NCBI GenBank assembly: GCA_947260045.1
Contig: CAMYOP010000009.1
Coordinates: 1 to 20,551 of the forward strand
From: an uncultured Desulfobulbaceae bacterium
GTDB taxonomy: Bacteria; Desulfobacterota; Desulfobulbia; Desulfobulbales; Desulfobulbaceae
Length of the DNA: 20,551 nt
Direction: 5' to 3'
This document shows positions 14,487 to 20,551 of the stretch, one piece after another. A program made the position numbers and the translations under genes. The first letter of the stretch is position 1. Each line of letters opens with the position of its first letter. The notes under the pieces are model-generated. The model saw only the letters and a program-made list of their open reading frames with translations, had not been told where the DNA came from and did not search any database.

Positions 14487-15662
14487 ATGAAGAACCCTGT
14501 AAGAAGTCTTATACACAACATAATACAAATAAATATACTCACCTGCTTTCTAGCATTTCTCTTCATTCTTATTTTCCATCAGTATGTCCCTCAAACAAGT
14601 TATGCAGCAAGTCAAAAAGACCTGGCTGATGTCATGGAGTGTATCGAAGGTTACATCCGAAATAATAATCATGATAAGCTGAGTCTACCCTTGAAAGTGG
14701 TGTACGAACAATGCAGCAAACAAACAAAAATCAAAACAGTCGACCCAAAAAGACCTCGTTTAAATCAGGTAAAACTCTCAGGAGACCAGCGCTTTAAACA
14801 CGACAAGAGGAGCGCAAAAAAACCTTTTACCCTGACAGCTCATAATCCGACATATTTTCTTATTGGGGCTTATAATGAGATTGGATATGACGAAACAACT
14901 TTTCATGAGAGTGGTTCTTCTGTAAACTTTCAGGAAAATGAAACACAATTTCAAATCAGTTTTAAATCTCTGGTTTTTGAATCCTTCTATTTCGACTTTC
15001 CATATGTAGATTTCCCAACTTTTGACCTCTACGTCGGCTATACCAATCGCTCATTTTGGCAGTTATACAATAAACCATTTTCCAGTCCTTTCAGAGAATA
15101 CAATCATGAACCAGAAGTCTGGCTGCAGTTCTACCCTGACAAACCAATTCTAGGCTTGAGACTCACCGAACTTCGCACAGGATTCAGCCATCAATCAAAC
15201 GGCCAGGGTGACCCTTTATCGAGAAGTTGGAACAGGGTCTATGCCAATTTTATTTTTGAAACGGAAAAACTCTTATTGAGTATTAAACCATGGCTGCGCG
15301 TAGCTGAAAATTCTGATGATGACAATAATCCTGACATAAGTGACTATATGGGCCATGCAGAACTTCGCCTGGCCTACCTGATAGAAAACCCAAATGTTGA
15401 TTGTATCTTTGATGTGCTCCCTGATTATTTAGGAGGAAATTTAGAACTACGTGACCTCACACTGAGTTTGATGTCACGCAATAATATAGAGTCAGGTTTT
15501 TCTAGAGGAGCTATAGAACTGGGTGCATCTTTCAGTCTTGGGATCACTGAAAATTTTAAATTTTATATCCAATATTTTTCAGGATATGGAGAAAGCCTGA
15601 TTGATTACGATAACTATGTGAACCGTATCGGGTTTGGCTTATTACTTAATGACTGGTTGTAA
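14487..15662 (+). CDS. pldA: Outer-membrane phospholipase A (OMPLA)
   Basis: The catalytic triad is in the exact family spacing: His235, Ser237 and Asn249 in GFSHQSNG...SRSWNRVY (His+2 = Ser, Ser+12 = Asn, as His142/Ser144/Asn156 of E. coli OMPLA). Other family blocks are YTNRSFWQLYN, SPFREYNHEPEVWLQF, NPDISDYMG, YFSGYGESLIDYDNYVNRIGFG and a terminal LLLNDWL. The enzyme is a 12-strand outer-membrane barrel that hydrolyses phospholipids reaching the outer leaflet when the envelope is disturbed, active as a calcium-dependent dimer. A signal peptide covers about residues 1-41 (cleavage near SYAA). At 391 residues it is about 100 longer than the E. coli protein (289), mostly a basic, cysteine-containing segment (42-112) between the signal and the first strand. 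The upstream ribosome-binding site is weak. Confidence 0.95.
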   Translation: MKNPVRSLIHNIIQINILTCFLAFLFILIFHQYVPQTSYAASQKDLADVMECIEGYIRNNNHDKLSLPLKVVYEQCSKQTKIKTVDPKRPRLNQVKLSGDQRFKHDKRSAKKPFTLTAHNPTYFLIGAYNEIGYDETTFHESGSSVNFQENETQFQISFKSLVFESFYFDFPYVDFPTFDLYVGYTNRSFWQLYNKPFSSPFREYNHEPEVWLQFYPDKPILGLRLTELRTGFSHQSNGQGDPLSRSWNRVYANFIFETEKLLLSIKPWLRVAENSDDDNNPDISDYMGHAELRLAYLIENPNVDCIFDVLPDYLGGNLELRDLTLSLMSRNNIESGFSRGAIELGASFSLGITENFKFYIQYFSGYGESLIDYDNYVNRIGFGLLLNDWL

Positions 15663-15711
15663 ACAGACAACTATTTACATCGTTATAGTCATAATAAAGT
15701 TGTCGGATACC

Positions 15712-15737
15712 TCCCCCGCTATTTAGTAAGCAGGGGA
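15712..15737. terminator. Probable hairpin terminator between convergent pldA and flotillin genes
   Basis: TCCCCCGCT (15712-15720) pairs with AGCAGGGGA (15729-15737) with one mismatch around an 8-base loop, halfway between two convergent stop codons. There is no strong T-run on either side, so termination may be weak or need a factor. Confidence 0.5.
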
Positions 15738-15769
15738 AGCATCAAGCACAAGAAAGTCAGACAAAAATT

Positions 15770-17335
15770 TTAAACATTTTCGCTGGAACCCGTTTTCGTC
15801 TGGGCAACTTCACTTTGGCTACTTTCAGGAGCAATTTCTCCTAGATATTGAGGAAGATCAATTCCTGCCATGCCAGCTACATCATGGAGTGGTGGTAAAC
15901 TTTTTATCAGGCCGGAAAGAAATTTTGAAGTAGACGTACCGTCTTTATCACTTCCTGCTGAATCCCAAACCGTGACTTTATCAATTTTAATATTGCGAAT
16001 TGCTTCTACTTGAAGTTGAACAATTTGTTCAATTTTTTCTGTCATCAGGAGAGTTGCAGCAGATTTTGCATCTCCATTACAGCCCTTCACAAGATTAAGG
16101 TAACCAGCAGCCTTACTTTCAAGAACCTTGCGTACACCTTCAGCCTCTGCTTCATATTTAAGTAAAATGGCATCGGCCTGCCCCTTGGCCTCACGACGGG
16201 TTTTTTCGGCTTCAGCTTCTGCAGCAATTTCAACTTTAGTTTTATCAATTTCCTGACGTACTACCTCTTCTGCATTGAGTCTTTCCTGTTCGGCTTTATA
16301 CTGGGCTTTCTGAATCTCTACTTCTGCCTCACGCCGAGCCACCTCACCTCTCTGCAGAGCAATAGCCTGCTTTACAGCCAGTTCAGAATCAGCATTGGCA
16401 ATGTCAGCTTTTGCGTGGTTTTCACCAGCCACCGCTTGAGCCTCCTGTTGTTCAACTATAATACGTCGATCAGCCTCAGCCTTTTTCTGACCTTTCGCAG
16501 ATGCAGCAACATTCTCAGCGACTTTTATCTCTTTATCACGGTTAGCCTCAGCCTCACCAATGGTCGCTGTAGACTCCTGCTGCTGGACAAAAATACGTTG
16601 ATCTGCCTCAGCTTTTTTCTTGCCTTTTTCTGACTCAGCTACATTTTCCGCAACCCTTATTTCTTTCACTTTAGTTGCTTCAGCCTCGCCAATAGCACCA
16701 AATTTTTCCTGTTCTGCAACGTCAACCTTAGCCTGGTTGATGGCCTCGGAGGCAGCTTTTTTACCGATGGAATCGATATAACCAGACTCATCAGTGATAT
16801 CTGTAATGTTTACGTTAATCAAATAGAGACCGATCTTATTGAGCTCAGGTGATACATTTTTACGAACTGACTCCAGGAAACTTTCACGGTCCTGATTAAT
16901 CTGTTCAATGGTCAAAGAGGCAACAGTGAGACGCAACTGACCAAAAATGATTTCCTTGGCCATTTCCTCAATCTCAGTTTGCGACAGATGGAGTAAACGT
17001 TCCGCAGCTGAAGTCATAACCTCAGGGACAGTACTGATACCAACTGTGAAAGTGGAGGGAACGTTAATACGGATATTCTGCAATGAAAGGGCTTTTTGCA
17101 GGGGAATACTGATAGTCATCGGTGTCAGGCTGATATAGGCATAATCCTGAATCAACGGCCAGATTAGAGCACCACCGCCATGGATACAATTGGCTGACTG
17201 CCCTACCCCAACTTTACCGTAGACCACCAAAATTTTATCCGAGGGACAACGTTTATAGCGGGAAGCAAGAAAAGTGATGGTGGAGACAACAAGAATAAGG
17301 AAGGCGGCGATGGGAAAAATCCAAAAATCGAACAT
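15770..17335 (-). CDS. Flotillin-like SPFH membrane-scaffold protein (YqiK type)
   Basis: The 521 residues comprise an N-terminal membrane helix (about 4-24), an SPFH/band-7 domain (about 30-190), a long Ala/Glu/Lys-rich coiled coil (190-405) and a C-terminal oligomerisation tail, the layout of bacterial flotillins and E. coli YqiK. Such proteins form large homo-oligomers at the inner membrane and organise lipid or protein domains. The coiled coil contains a visible 44-residue tandem duplication (214-257 and 258-301, both beginning (A/T)IGEAEA and containing VAENVA and KKAEAD). Forty-four residues equal four 11-residue coiled-coil units. The gene begins 13 bases after the NfeD-like gene ends and has AAGGAG 5 bases before its ATG, so the two form an operon, the usual flotillin/NfeD pairing. 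Confidence 0.93.
   Translation of the reverse strand: MFDFWIFPIAAFLILVVSTITFLASRYKRCPSDKILVVYGKVGVGQSANCIHGGGALIWPLIQDYAYISLTPMTISIPLQKALSLQNIRINVPSTFTVGISTVPEVMTSAAERLLHLSQTEIEEMAKEIIFGQLRLTVASLTIEQINQDRESFLESVRKNVSPELNKIGLYLINVNITDITDESGYIDSIGKKAASEAINQAKVDVAEQEKFGAIGEAEATKVKEIRVAENVAESEKGKKKAEADQRIFVQQQESTATIGEAEANRDKEIKVAENVAASAKGQKKAEADRRIIVEQQEAQAVAGENHAKADIANADSELAVKQAIALQRGEVARREAEVEIQKAQYKAEQERLNAEEVVRQEIDKTKVEIAAEAEAEKTRREAKGQADAILLKYEAEAEGVRKVLESKAAGYLNLVKGCNGDAKSAATLLMTEKIEQIVQLQVEAIRNIKIDKVTVWDSAGSDKDGTSTSKFLSGLIKSLPPLHDVAGMAGIDLPQYLGEIAPESSQSEVAQTKTGSSENV
16433..16696 (-). repeat. 44-residue tandem duplication within the flotillin coiled coil
   Basis: Two 132-base units (16565-16696 and 16433-16564) encode closely similar peptides (AIGEAEATKVKEIRVAENVA and TIGEAEANRDKEIKVAENVA at their starts). 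The DNA copies differ at many synonymous sites, so the duplication looks old or is held by structure. Confidence 0.75.
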
Positions 17336-17340
17336 ATCAA

Positions 17341-17346
17341 CTCCTT
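17341..17346 (-). promoter_or_regulatory. Ribosome-binding site of the flotillin gene
   Basis: On the minus strand AAGGAG lies 5 bases before the ATG at 17335, inside the 13-base gap after the NfeD-like stop codon. It fixes the start. Confidence 0.75.
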
Positions 17347-17348
17347 TT

Positions 17349-17930
17349 TTACTTTATAATTTCCACTACAAGTATGTTTGCATTTACCTTAATAACCCGA
17401 ACAGGTGTCCCTGTAGACACTTCATTCCCATCTTTTTCAGATGCGTCAAATTCGCGCAGATGATTGTTGAAATTAATACTGATCCGACCGATACCACCTT
17501 TTGGAATATTGAGGTACACAGTTCCTGTGCTGCCTAACGCATCAGCGGTTTTTAATGTGCCGCTTGATTGCAGACGCGTAGCACCCTGAAATATTTTACT
17601 CATGACCCACACAGAGACCATTCCAGCTGCGACTGCTCCGATAATGGAGATTATAACACCGACCTGACTTTGTCGGTAAAAAGCCAGTCCAACCAAACCA
17701 AACATCATAAAAAATGAAGAGAGCCCATGCATGGAGAGTAAGCGAAAGCCAACGTCAGGATCGACATGCTGGGTATCAAAATCTATATCGCTGTCTGCCC
17801 CAATACCTGTGTCTGCATCGCCGCCAATAAATTGAAGCAGGAGTTTTAAGATGACAAAAAAACCACCAATGATGCCACTGATCAGGAAAAACATTTCCAA
17901 GCCGTTAAAATCTGAAAAAGCCCTTACCAC
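17349..17930 (-). CDS. NfeD/YqiJ-like membrane protein, partner of flotillin
   Basis: The 193-residue protein has three hydrophobic segments (about 12-34, 66-84, 90-110) and a C-terminal OB-fold-like domain (about 128-193) containing ALGSTGTVYLNIPKGGIGRISI and TPVRVIKVNANILVVE, typical of the NfeD/YqiJ group. These proteins are encoded next to flotillin or stomatin genes and are thought to bind them at the inner membrane. A short acidic loop rich in Asp (38-58, GGDADTGIGADSDIDFD) lies between the first two helices. The start is a GTG at 17928-17930, chosen because AGGAGG (plus-strand positions 17938-17943) lies 7 bases upstream; the nearby ATG is followed at once by TGG TAA in its own frame. 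It is the first gene of a two-gene operon with flotillin. Confidence 0.9.
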   Translation of the reverse strand: MVRAFSDFNGLEMFFLISGIIGGFFVILKLLLQFIGGDADTGIGADSDIDFDTQHVDPDVGFRLLSMHGLSSFFMMFGLVGLAFYRQSQVGVIISIIGAVAAGMVSVWVMSKIFQGATRLQSSGTLKTADALGSTGTVYLNIPKGGIGRISINFNNHLREFDASEKDGNEVSTGTPVRVIKVNANILVVEIIK

Positions 17931-18365
17931 ATCAAAACCTCCTACTTTATTTTTTCAGTGTTTGGTCTATCATATTACGTAACATTGAAATACGTCTAAA
18001 AAAAAATGACCTGCAGTTAAAAACAGTTGGAATAATAATGGTATAGTTTCGAAAAATTAAAAAATATTAGTGACTTAACCAAACATCCACCCGTAGAGGA
18101 AACATTGATACCATCTGCCTGCAATTCCTTATCTTTGTATCCCCTGATTTTCAATATTTTGATTGCTAATTACAGTTGAGAGTATTTTTTTAGTTAAAAA
18201 AATTTTGATTTGGCTGACATGCTCCTTTAATCAATTCAAACCACATTGACTTCCCCGCAAACGCCACCATAGTTTATGGCATAGTCATTCTACAACGAGA
18301 TAGTATATCTCCGTGAAAACGATGAGTGTATCGTATCTCTTTCTGCTATAGAAAATGTATAACTT
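17931..18365. other. Divergent intergenic region between the NfeD-like and DsrE-like genes
   Basis: This stretch of about 435 bases has no credible gene. It must hold the promoters for the flotillin operon (minus) and the DsrE-like gene (plus). A 15-bp palindrome at 18297-18311 and a CCATA/TATGG repeat around 18266-18279 are the only ordered elements I see. Confidence 0.5.
18297..18311. repeat. Short palindrome upstream of the DsrE-like gene, possible operator
   Basis: GAGATA and TATCTC are separated by three bases, 68 bases before the GTG start. A partial copy (GTATCTC) occurs about 25 bases further on. Position and symmetry fit an operator, but the motif is short. Confidence 0.35.
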
Positions 18366-18371
18366 AGGAGG
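18366..18371 (+). promoter_or_regulatory. Ribosome-binding site that sets the DsrE-like start
   Basis: AGGAGG lies 7 bases before the GTG at 18379. The in-frame ATG at 18355 lies upstream of this site, so it is not the likely start. Confidence 0.85.
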
Positions 18372-18378
18372 GAGCGTT

Positions 18379-18882
18379 GTGAAAACTTTAAAATCGATTC
18401 TCCAAGTAATAGTTGTTTCAACAATAGTGGGTCTTTTTGCGTCTAATAATACTTTTGCTAACGAATATGTGTCCCTTAACGGGCTTGATACTATCAAGGC
18501 TGTATTTGATGTCCGTGCAGGAAAAGTCAAAAGTGCCGCAATTCAACTCGACCTCATACACCAGACCTTTAAGGATAAAAACATTCAAAATGTCACAAGT
18601 AAACCAGATTTTGCCGTAGTGTTTGGTGGAGGTGCAGTAAAGCTTGTATCGAGTAACACAGAGAGTTATTCAGCTGAAGAAAAAGTGCTGATCGGGCAAA
18701 TTGCCACCACTTTAAAAGCCATGGCAAAAGATGGCATCAAGCTTGAGATTTGTCTCTTTGCAGCCAACCTCTTTAAGGTGGACCCAGCAACAATACTGCC
18801 GGAACTTAAACAGGTTAACAACGGCTGGATCTCTTTAATAGGGTATCAGTCTAAAGGTTACGCCTTGGTAGCGGTCTTCTGA
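18379..18882 (+). CDS. Exported DsrE/DsrF-like family protein
   Basis: From the GTG at 18379 the product is 167 residues: a classic signal peptide (MKTLKSILQVIVVSTIVGLFASNN...FA, cleavage near residue 28) and a DsrE-like alpha/beta domain with KAVFDVRAGKVKSAAIQLDLI, PDFAVVFGGGAVKLV and a single mature-region Cys125 in KLEICLFAANL, where DsrE-type proteins often have a reactive cysteine. Cytoplasmic DsrE family members carry sulfur as a persulfide. Exported members are common in Desulfobacterota and of unknown task, so periplasmic sulfur handling is a guess. It ends in a normal TGA after GYALVAVF, and a strong inverted repeat follows. It is a single-gene unit convergent with the PilZ gene. Confidence 0.85.
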   Translation: MKTLKSILQVIVVSTIVGLFASNNTFANEYVSLNGLDTIKAVFDVRAGKVKSAAIQLDLIHQTFKDKNIQNVTSKPDFAVVFGGGAVKLVSSNTESYSAEEKVLIGQIATTLKAMAKDGIKLEICLFAANLFKVDPATILPELKQVNNGWISLIGYQSKGYALVAVF

Positions 18883-18913
18883 TACAGTTGATTTGAAACA
18901 TTTCTTCTCACAA

Positions 18914-18955
18914 AAGGGTTCTGTAATCATTTTCTCAAGTGATTACAGAACCCTT
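18914..18955. terminator. Strong hairpin between convergent DsrE-like and PilZ genes
   Basis: AAGGGTTCTGTAATCA (18914-18929) pairs perfectly over 16 bases with TGATTACAGAACCCTT (18940-18955) around a 10-base loop. The minus-strand side continues TTTTG and the plus side lacks a T-run, so it is best as terminator for the PilZ transcript but can serve both. Confidence 0.75.
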
Positions 18956-18988
18956 GCTTCAAATAATAAGGCGATAAGGATTATCGGG

Positions 18989-19369
18989 TTAAATCAGATG
19001 TAGAAAATGCTTCAAGCGAATCAAGAAGGGTTTTTCTTTTAGACGATAAGAGACATAACGATGAATAAGAGACTGATCCTCACTTTTTAAATTGAGAAAT
19101 CGTACACCAAATCTATTTTCTACCACGTGTCTAATCCTGCCGTTTACTATAATTTCATGCTCCAATGGAGCTGGCAGAGTAATGATTAAAGATACTGTAA
19201 AGTCTAGCTTGCACCCCTCAAACATATGGGGTACCTGAATACCAATCCCCCCTTCACTGATATCTTTAGCGTGAAAAATTTCGAGAAAATTAACTCCGTT
19301 TACGTGAACGATGATCGGCTGTTTTATATTTTCAGCCGTCACTCTTATGTGTTGTCGTTGATCATGCAT
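18989..19369 (-). CDS. PilZ-domain protein, probable c-di-GMP receptor
   Basis: The 126-residue protein is a single PilZ domain. The c-di-GMP-binding RxxxR is RQHIR (residues 5-9) and the second motif is DISEGGIG (36-43), the D/NxSxxG element. The closing strand NRFGVRFLNL matches the family end. There is no membrane segment, so it should act in the cytoplasm as a small c-di-GMP-responsive adaptor. Both binding motifs are intact, so ligand binding is likely. It lies 168 bases downstream of the hybrid kinase gene on the same strand; co-transcription is possible but not shown. The target is unknown; motility, pilus or polysaccharide systems are usual for the family. Confidence 0.9.
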   Translation of the reverse strand: MHDQRQHIRVTAENIKQPIIVHVNGVNFLEIFHAKDISEGGIGIQVPHMFEGCKLDFTVSLIITLPAPLEHEIIVNGRIRHVVENRFGVRFLNLKSEDQSLIHRYVSYRLKEKPFLIRLKHFLHLI

Positions 19370-19537
19370 ACGCTAAAATTGGCTAATCCTTGCAGAGGTT
19401 TTATTTAATTCAAACCTGTCACTTCAACATTTTTGGTACTTATTATTCTACCATACCAAACTATCTATATGCTGCCTCCAGTCAACGAAAGCTCTCCAAC
19501 TCGGTGAAGTAAAAACAAAGACCTATCCGAACTCACA

Positions 19538-20551
19538 TTATTTTTTAACTTCTTTATCAAGGACATCACGAATCTTGTTTACGAGATCATCGAGTGTTAA
19601 TGGCTTTTGAATAAAATTAATGCCACTTTCAAGCACTCCATGATGAGCGATGGCGTTTCCAGTATATCCTGACATGAAAAGAACTTTGGTGGATGGACTT
19701 TGACCTGTAAAAATATCTGCCAACTCCTTACCACTCATGCCAGGCATAATCACATCTGTAAGCAGGAGATCTGGCTGGTTTTGAATATATTTAAGAGCAT
19801 CTTGGGCACAGGATGCTAATAGACATTTATAGCCAAAAATATTGAGCATATTGACAACTAGTTTCCGTACTGATTCATCATCATCTACAACAAGTATAGT
19901 CTCAAATCCTTTGGGCAGGCTCGATATTTTTTTGTGCTCAGAGCCTTCATCAACCTGTTGGATGCTGGCAGGAAAATACATTTTAAAAGTTGTGCCTTTT
20001 CCAGATCTGCTATAAACAAAAATCTGTCCATCATGTTGTTTGATTATTCCGTATACAGTTGCAAGACCAAGACCAGTACCCTCTCCTTGTGCTTTGGTTG
20101 TATAAAATGGATCATATATACGCTCAATATCTTCTTCACTTATACCTTCCCCTGTGTCTGTGACTGAAAGTGTCACGTAAGTGCCCTGCTTGATATTGAA
20201 ATTATTTTCTGTATTACTGTCATCTACAATAAGAGTAGCAGTTTCAAGAATGAGATTACCACCACATGGCATTGCGTCTCTGGCGTTAACGGCGAGGTTC
20301 ATGAGAACCTGTTCCATCTGTACCTGATCAGCATAAATAGTACTTAGCTCTGTCTCAAATCGGGTTTGGATAATGACATCTTCTCCAATCATTTTCCCGA
20401 GCAATCCAGATAGGTTATTTACTACGTCGTTCAAATCAATTACCTTAAAATCAACGATCTGCTTGCGACTAAATGCAAGTAACTGGCGGGTTAATGAAGT
20501 TGCTCTCATGCCTGCCTCATGAATGGTTTCAACTTCTTTTCGAAAAAGAGA
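19538..20551 (-). CDS. Hybrid histidine kinase, C-terminal part (ATPase and receiver); 5' end off the window
   Basis: The frame is open to the right window edge, so the internal ATG at 20509 is not the start: the 14 codons before it continue the conserved second dimerisation helix (ETIHEAGMRATSLTRQLLAFSRKQ). The phosphoacceptor His and any sensor domain lie outside. Visible parts are the ATPase domain with NLAVNARDAM, DTGEGIS and GEGTGLGLATVYG, then a receiver domain with LVVDDDES, phospho-acceptor Asp in LLTDVIMPGMSG, Ser in FMSGYTG and Lys in IQKPLT. It autophosphorylates and can transfer to its own receiver, which could then act as a phosphate sink or relay. The general plan matches the C-terminal half of the large sensor kinase at 8354-11206. 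A PilZ gene follows on the same strand, hinting at a c-di-GMP link. Confidence 0.93.
   Translation of the reverse strand, partial: SLFRKEVETIHEAGMRATSLTRQLLAFSRKQIVDFKVIDLNDVVNNLSGLLGKMIGEDVIIQTRFETELSTIYADQVQMEQVLMNLAVNARDAMPCGGNLILETATLIVDDSNTENNFNIKQGTYVTLSVTDTGEGISEEDIERIYDPFYTTKAQGEGTGLGLATVYGIIKQHDGQIFVYSRSGKGTTFKMYFPASIQQVDEGSEHKKISSLPKGFETILVVDDDESVRKLVVNMLNIFGYKCLLASCAQDALKYIQNQPDLLLTDVIMPGMSGKELADIFTGQSPSTKVLFMSGYTGNAIAHHGVLESGINFIQKPLTLDDLVNKIRDVLDKEVKK

Noticed and set aside
18880..18882. TGA of the DsrE-like gene as a possible selenocysteine codon
   Set aside because: It follows a normal DsrE-type C-terminus (GYALVAVF); no conserved sequence or SECIS-like GGTCT hairpin follows.

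Overview
The window looks like chromosomal DNA of a moderately AT-rich, Gram-negative anaerobe, most likely a Desulfobacterota (deltaproteobacterial) relative. The clues are a selenocysteine-containing formate dehydrogenase tied to a GltD-type flavoprotein, an outer-membrane phospholipase, a lipoprotein, several hybrid sensor kinases and c-di-GMP-type domains. The lineage call is inference from gene content. I see no insertion sequence, prophage, CRISPR array, rRNA or tRNA.

Layout. Left edge (minus strand): a GspE/PilB-type ATPase cut by the window end, with an N-terminal MshEN-like domain and an odd Walker B. Then a small cupin and an MtfA-type zinc peptidase (minus). A gene-poor stretch of about 1.2 kb (2841-4064) carries a perfect 25-nt palindrome. 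The metabolic centre (plus strand) is a 2Fe-2S/GltD-like flavoprotein (4065-5648) followed by a molybdenum formate dehydrogenase (5658-8183). The dehydrogenase is read through an in-frame UGA, which is followed by a clear bacterial SECIS hairpin. The flavoprotein and the dehydrogenase are in the SAME reading frame, separated by one UAG. A strong terminator closes the unit.

Next comes a 950-residue hybrid sensor kinase with a periplasmic NMT1/THI5-type binding domain (minus). A matrixin-like lipoprotein protease (minus) overlaps the end of pyruvate kinase (minus). Outer-membrane phospholipase A is divergent from pyruvate kinase (plus). An NfeD-like/flotillin pair (minus), an exported DsrE-like protein (plus) and a PilZ protein (minus) follow. 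The right edge holds a second hybrid histidine kinase (minus) whose 5' part is outside.

How they fit together. The formate dehydrogenase pair is the only obvious two-protein redox machine; it probably exchanges electrons between formate/CO2 and a pyridine nucleotide or ferredoxin. Flotillin/NfeD, phospholipase A, MtfA and the two secreted or lipid-anchored proteins suggest envelope maintenance, but they are separate transcription units. The MshEN-like ATPase and the PilZ protein suggest c-di-GMP control of a surface machine, though they lie far apart.

The most unusual signals are the same-frame UAG inside the flavoprotein/formate dehydrogenase unit (candidate readthrough, pyrrolysine or recent fission), which sits less than 1 kb from a genuine UGA-selenocysteine, and the GspE-like ATPase with Lys in place of the catalytic Glu.
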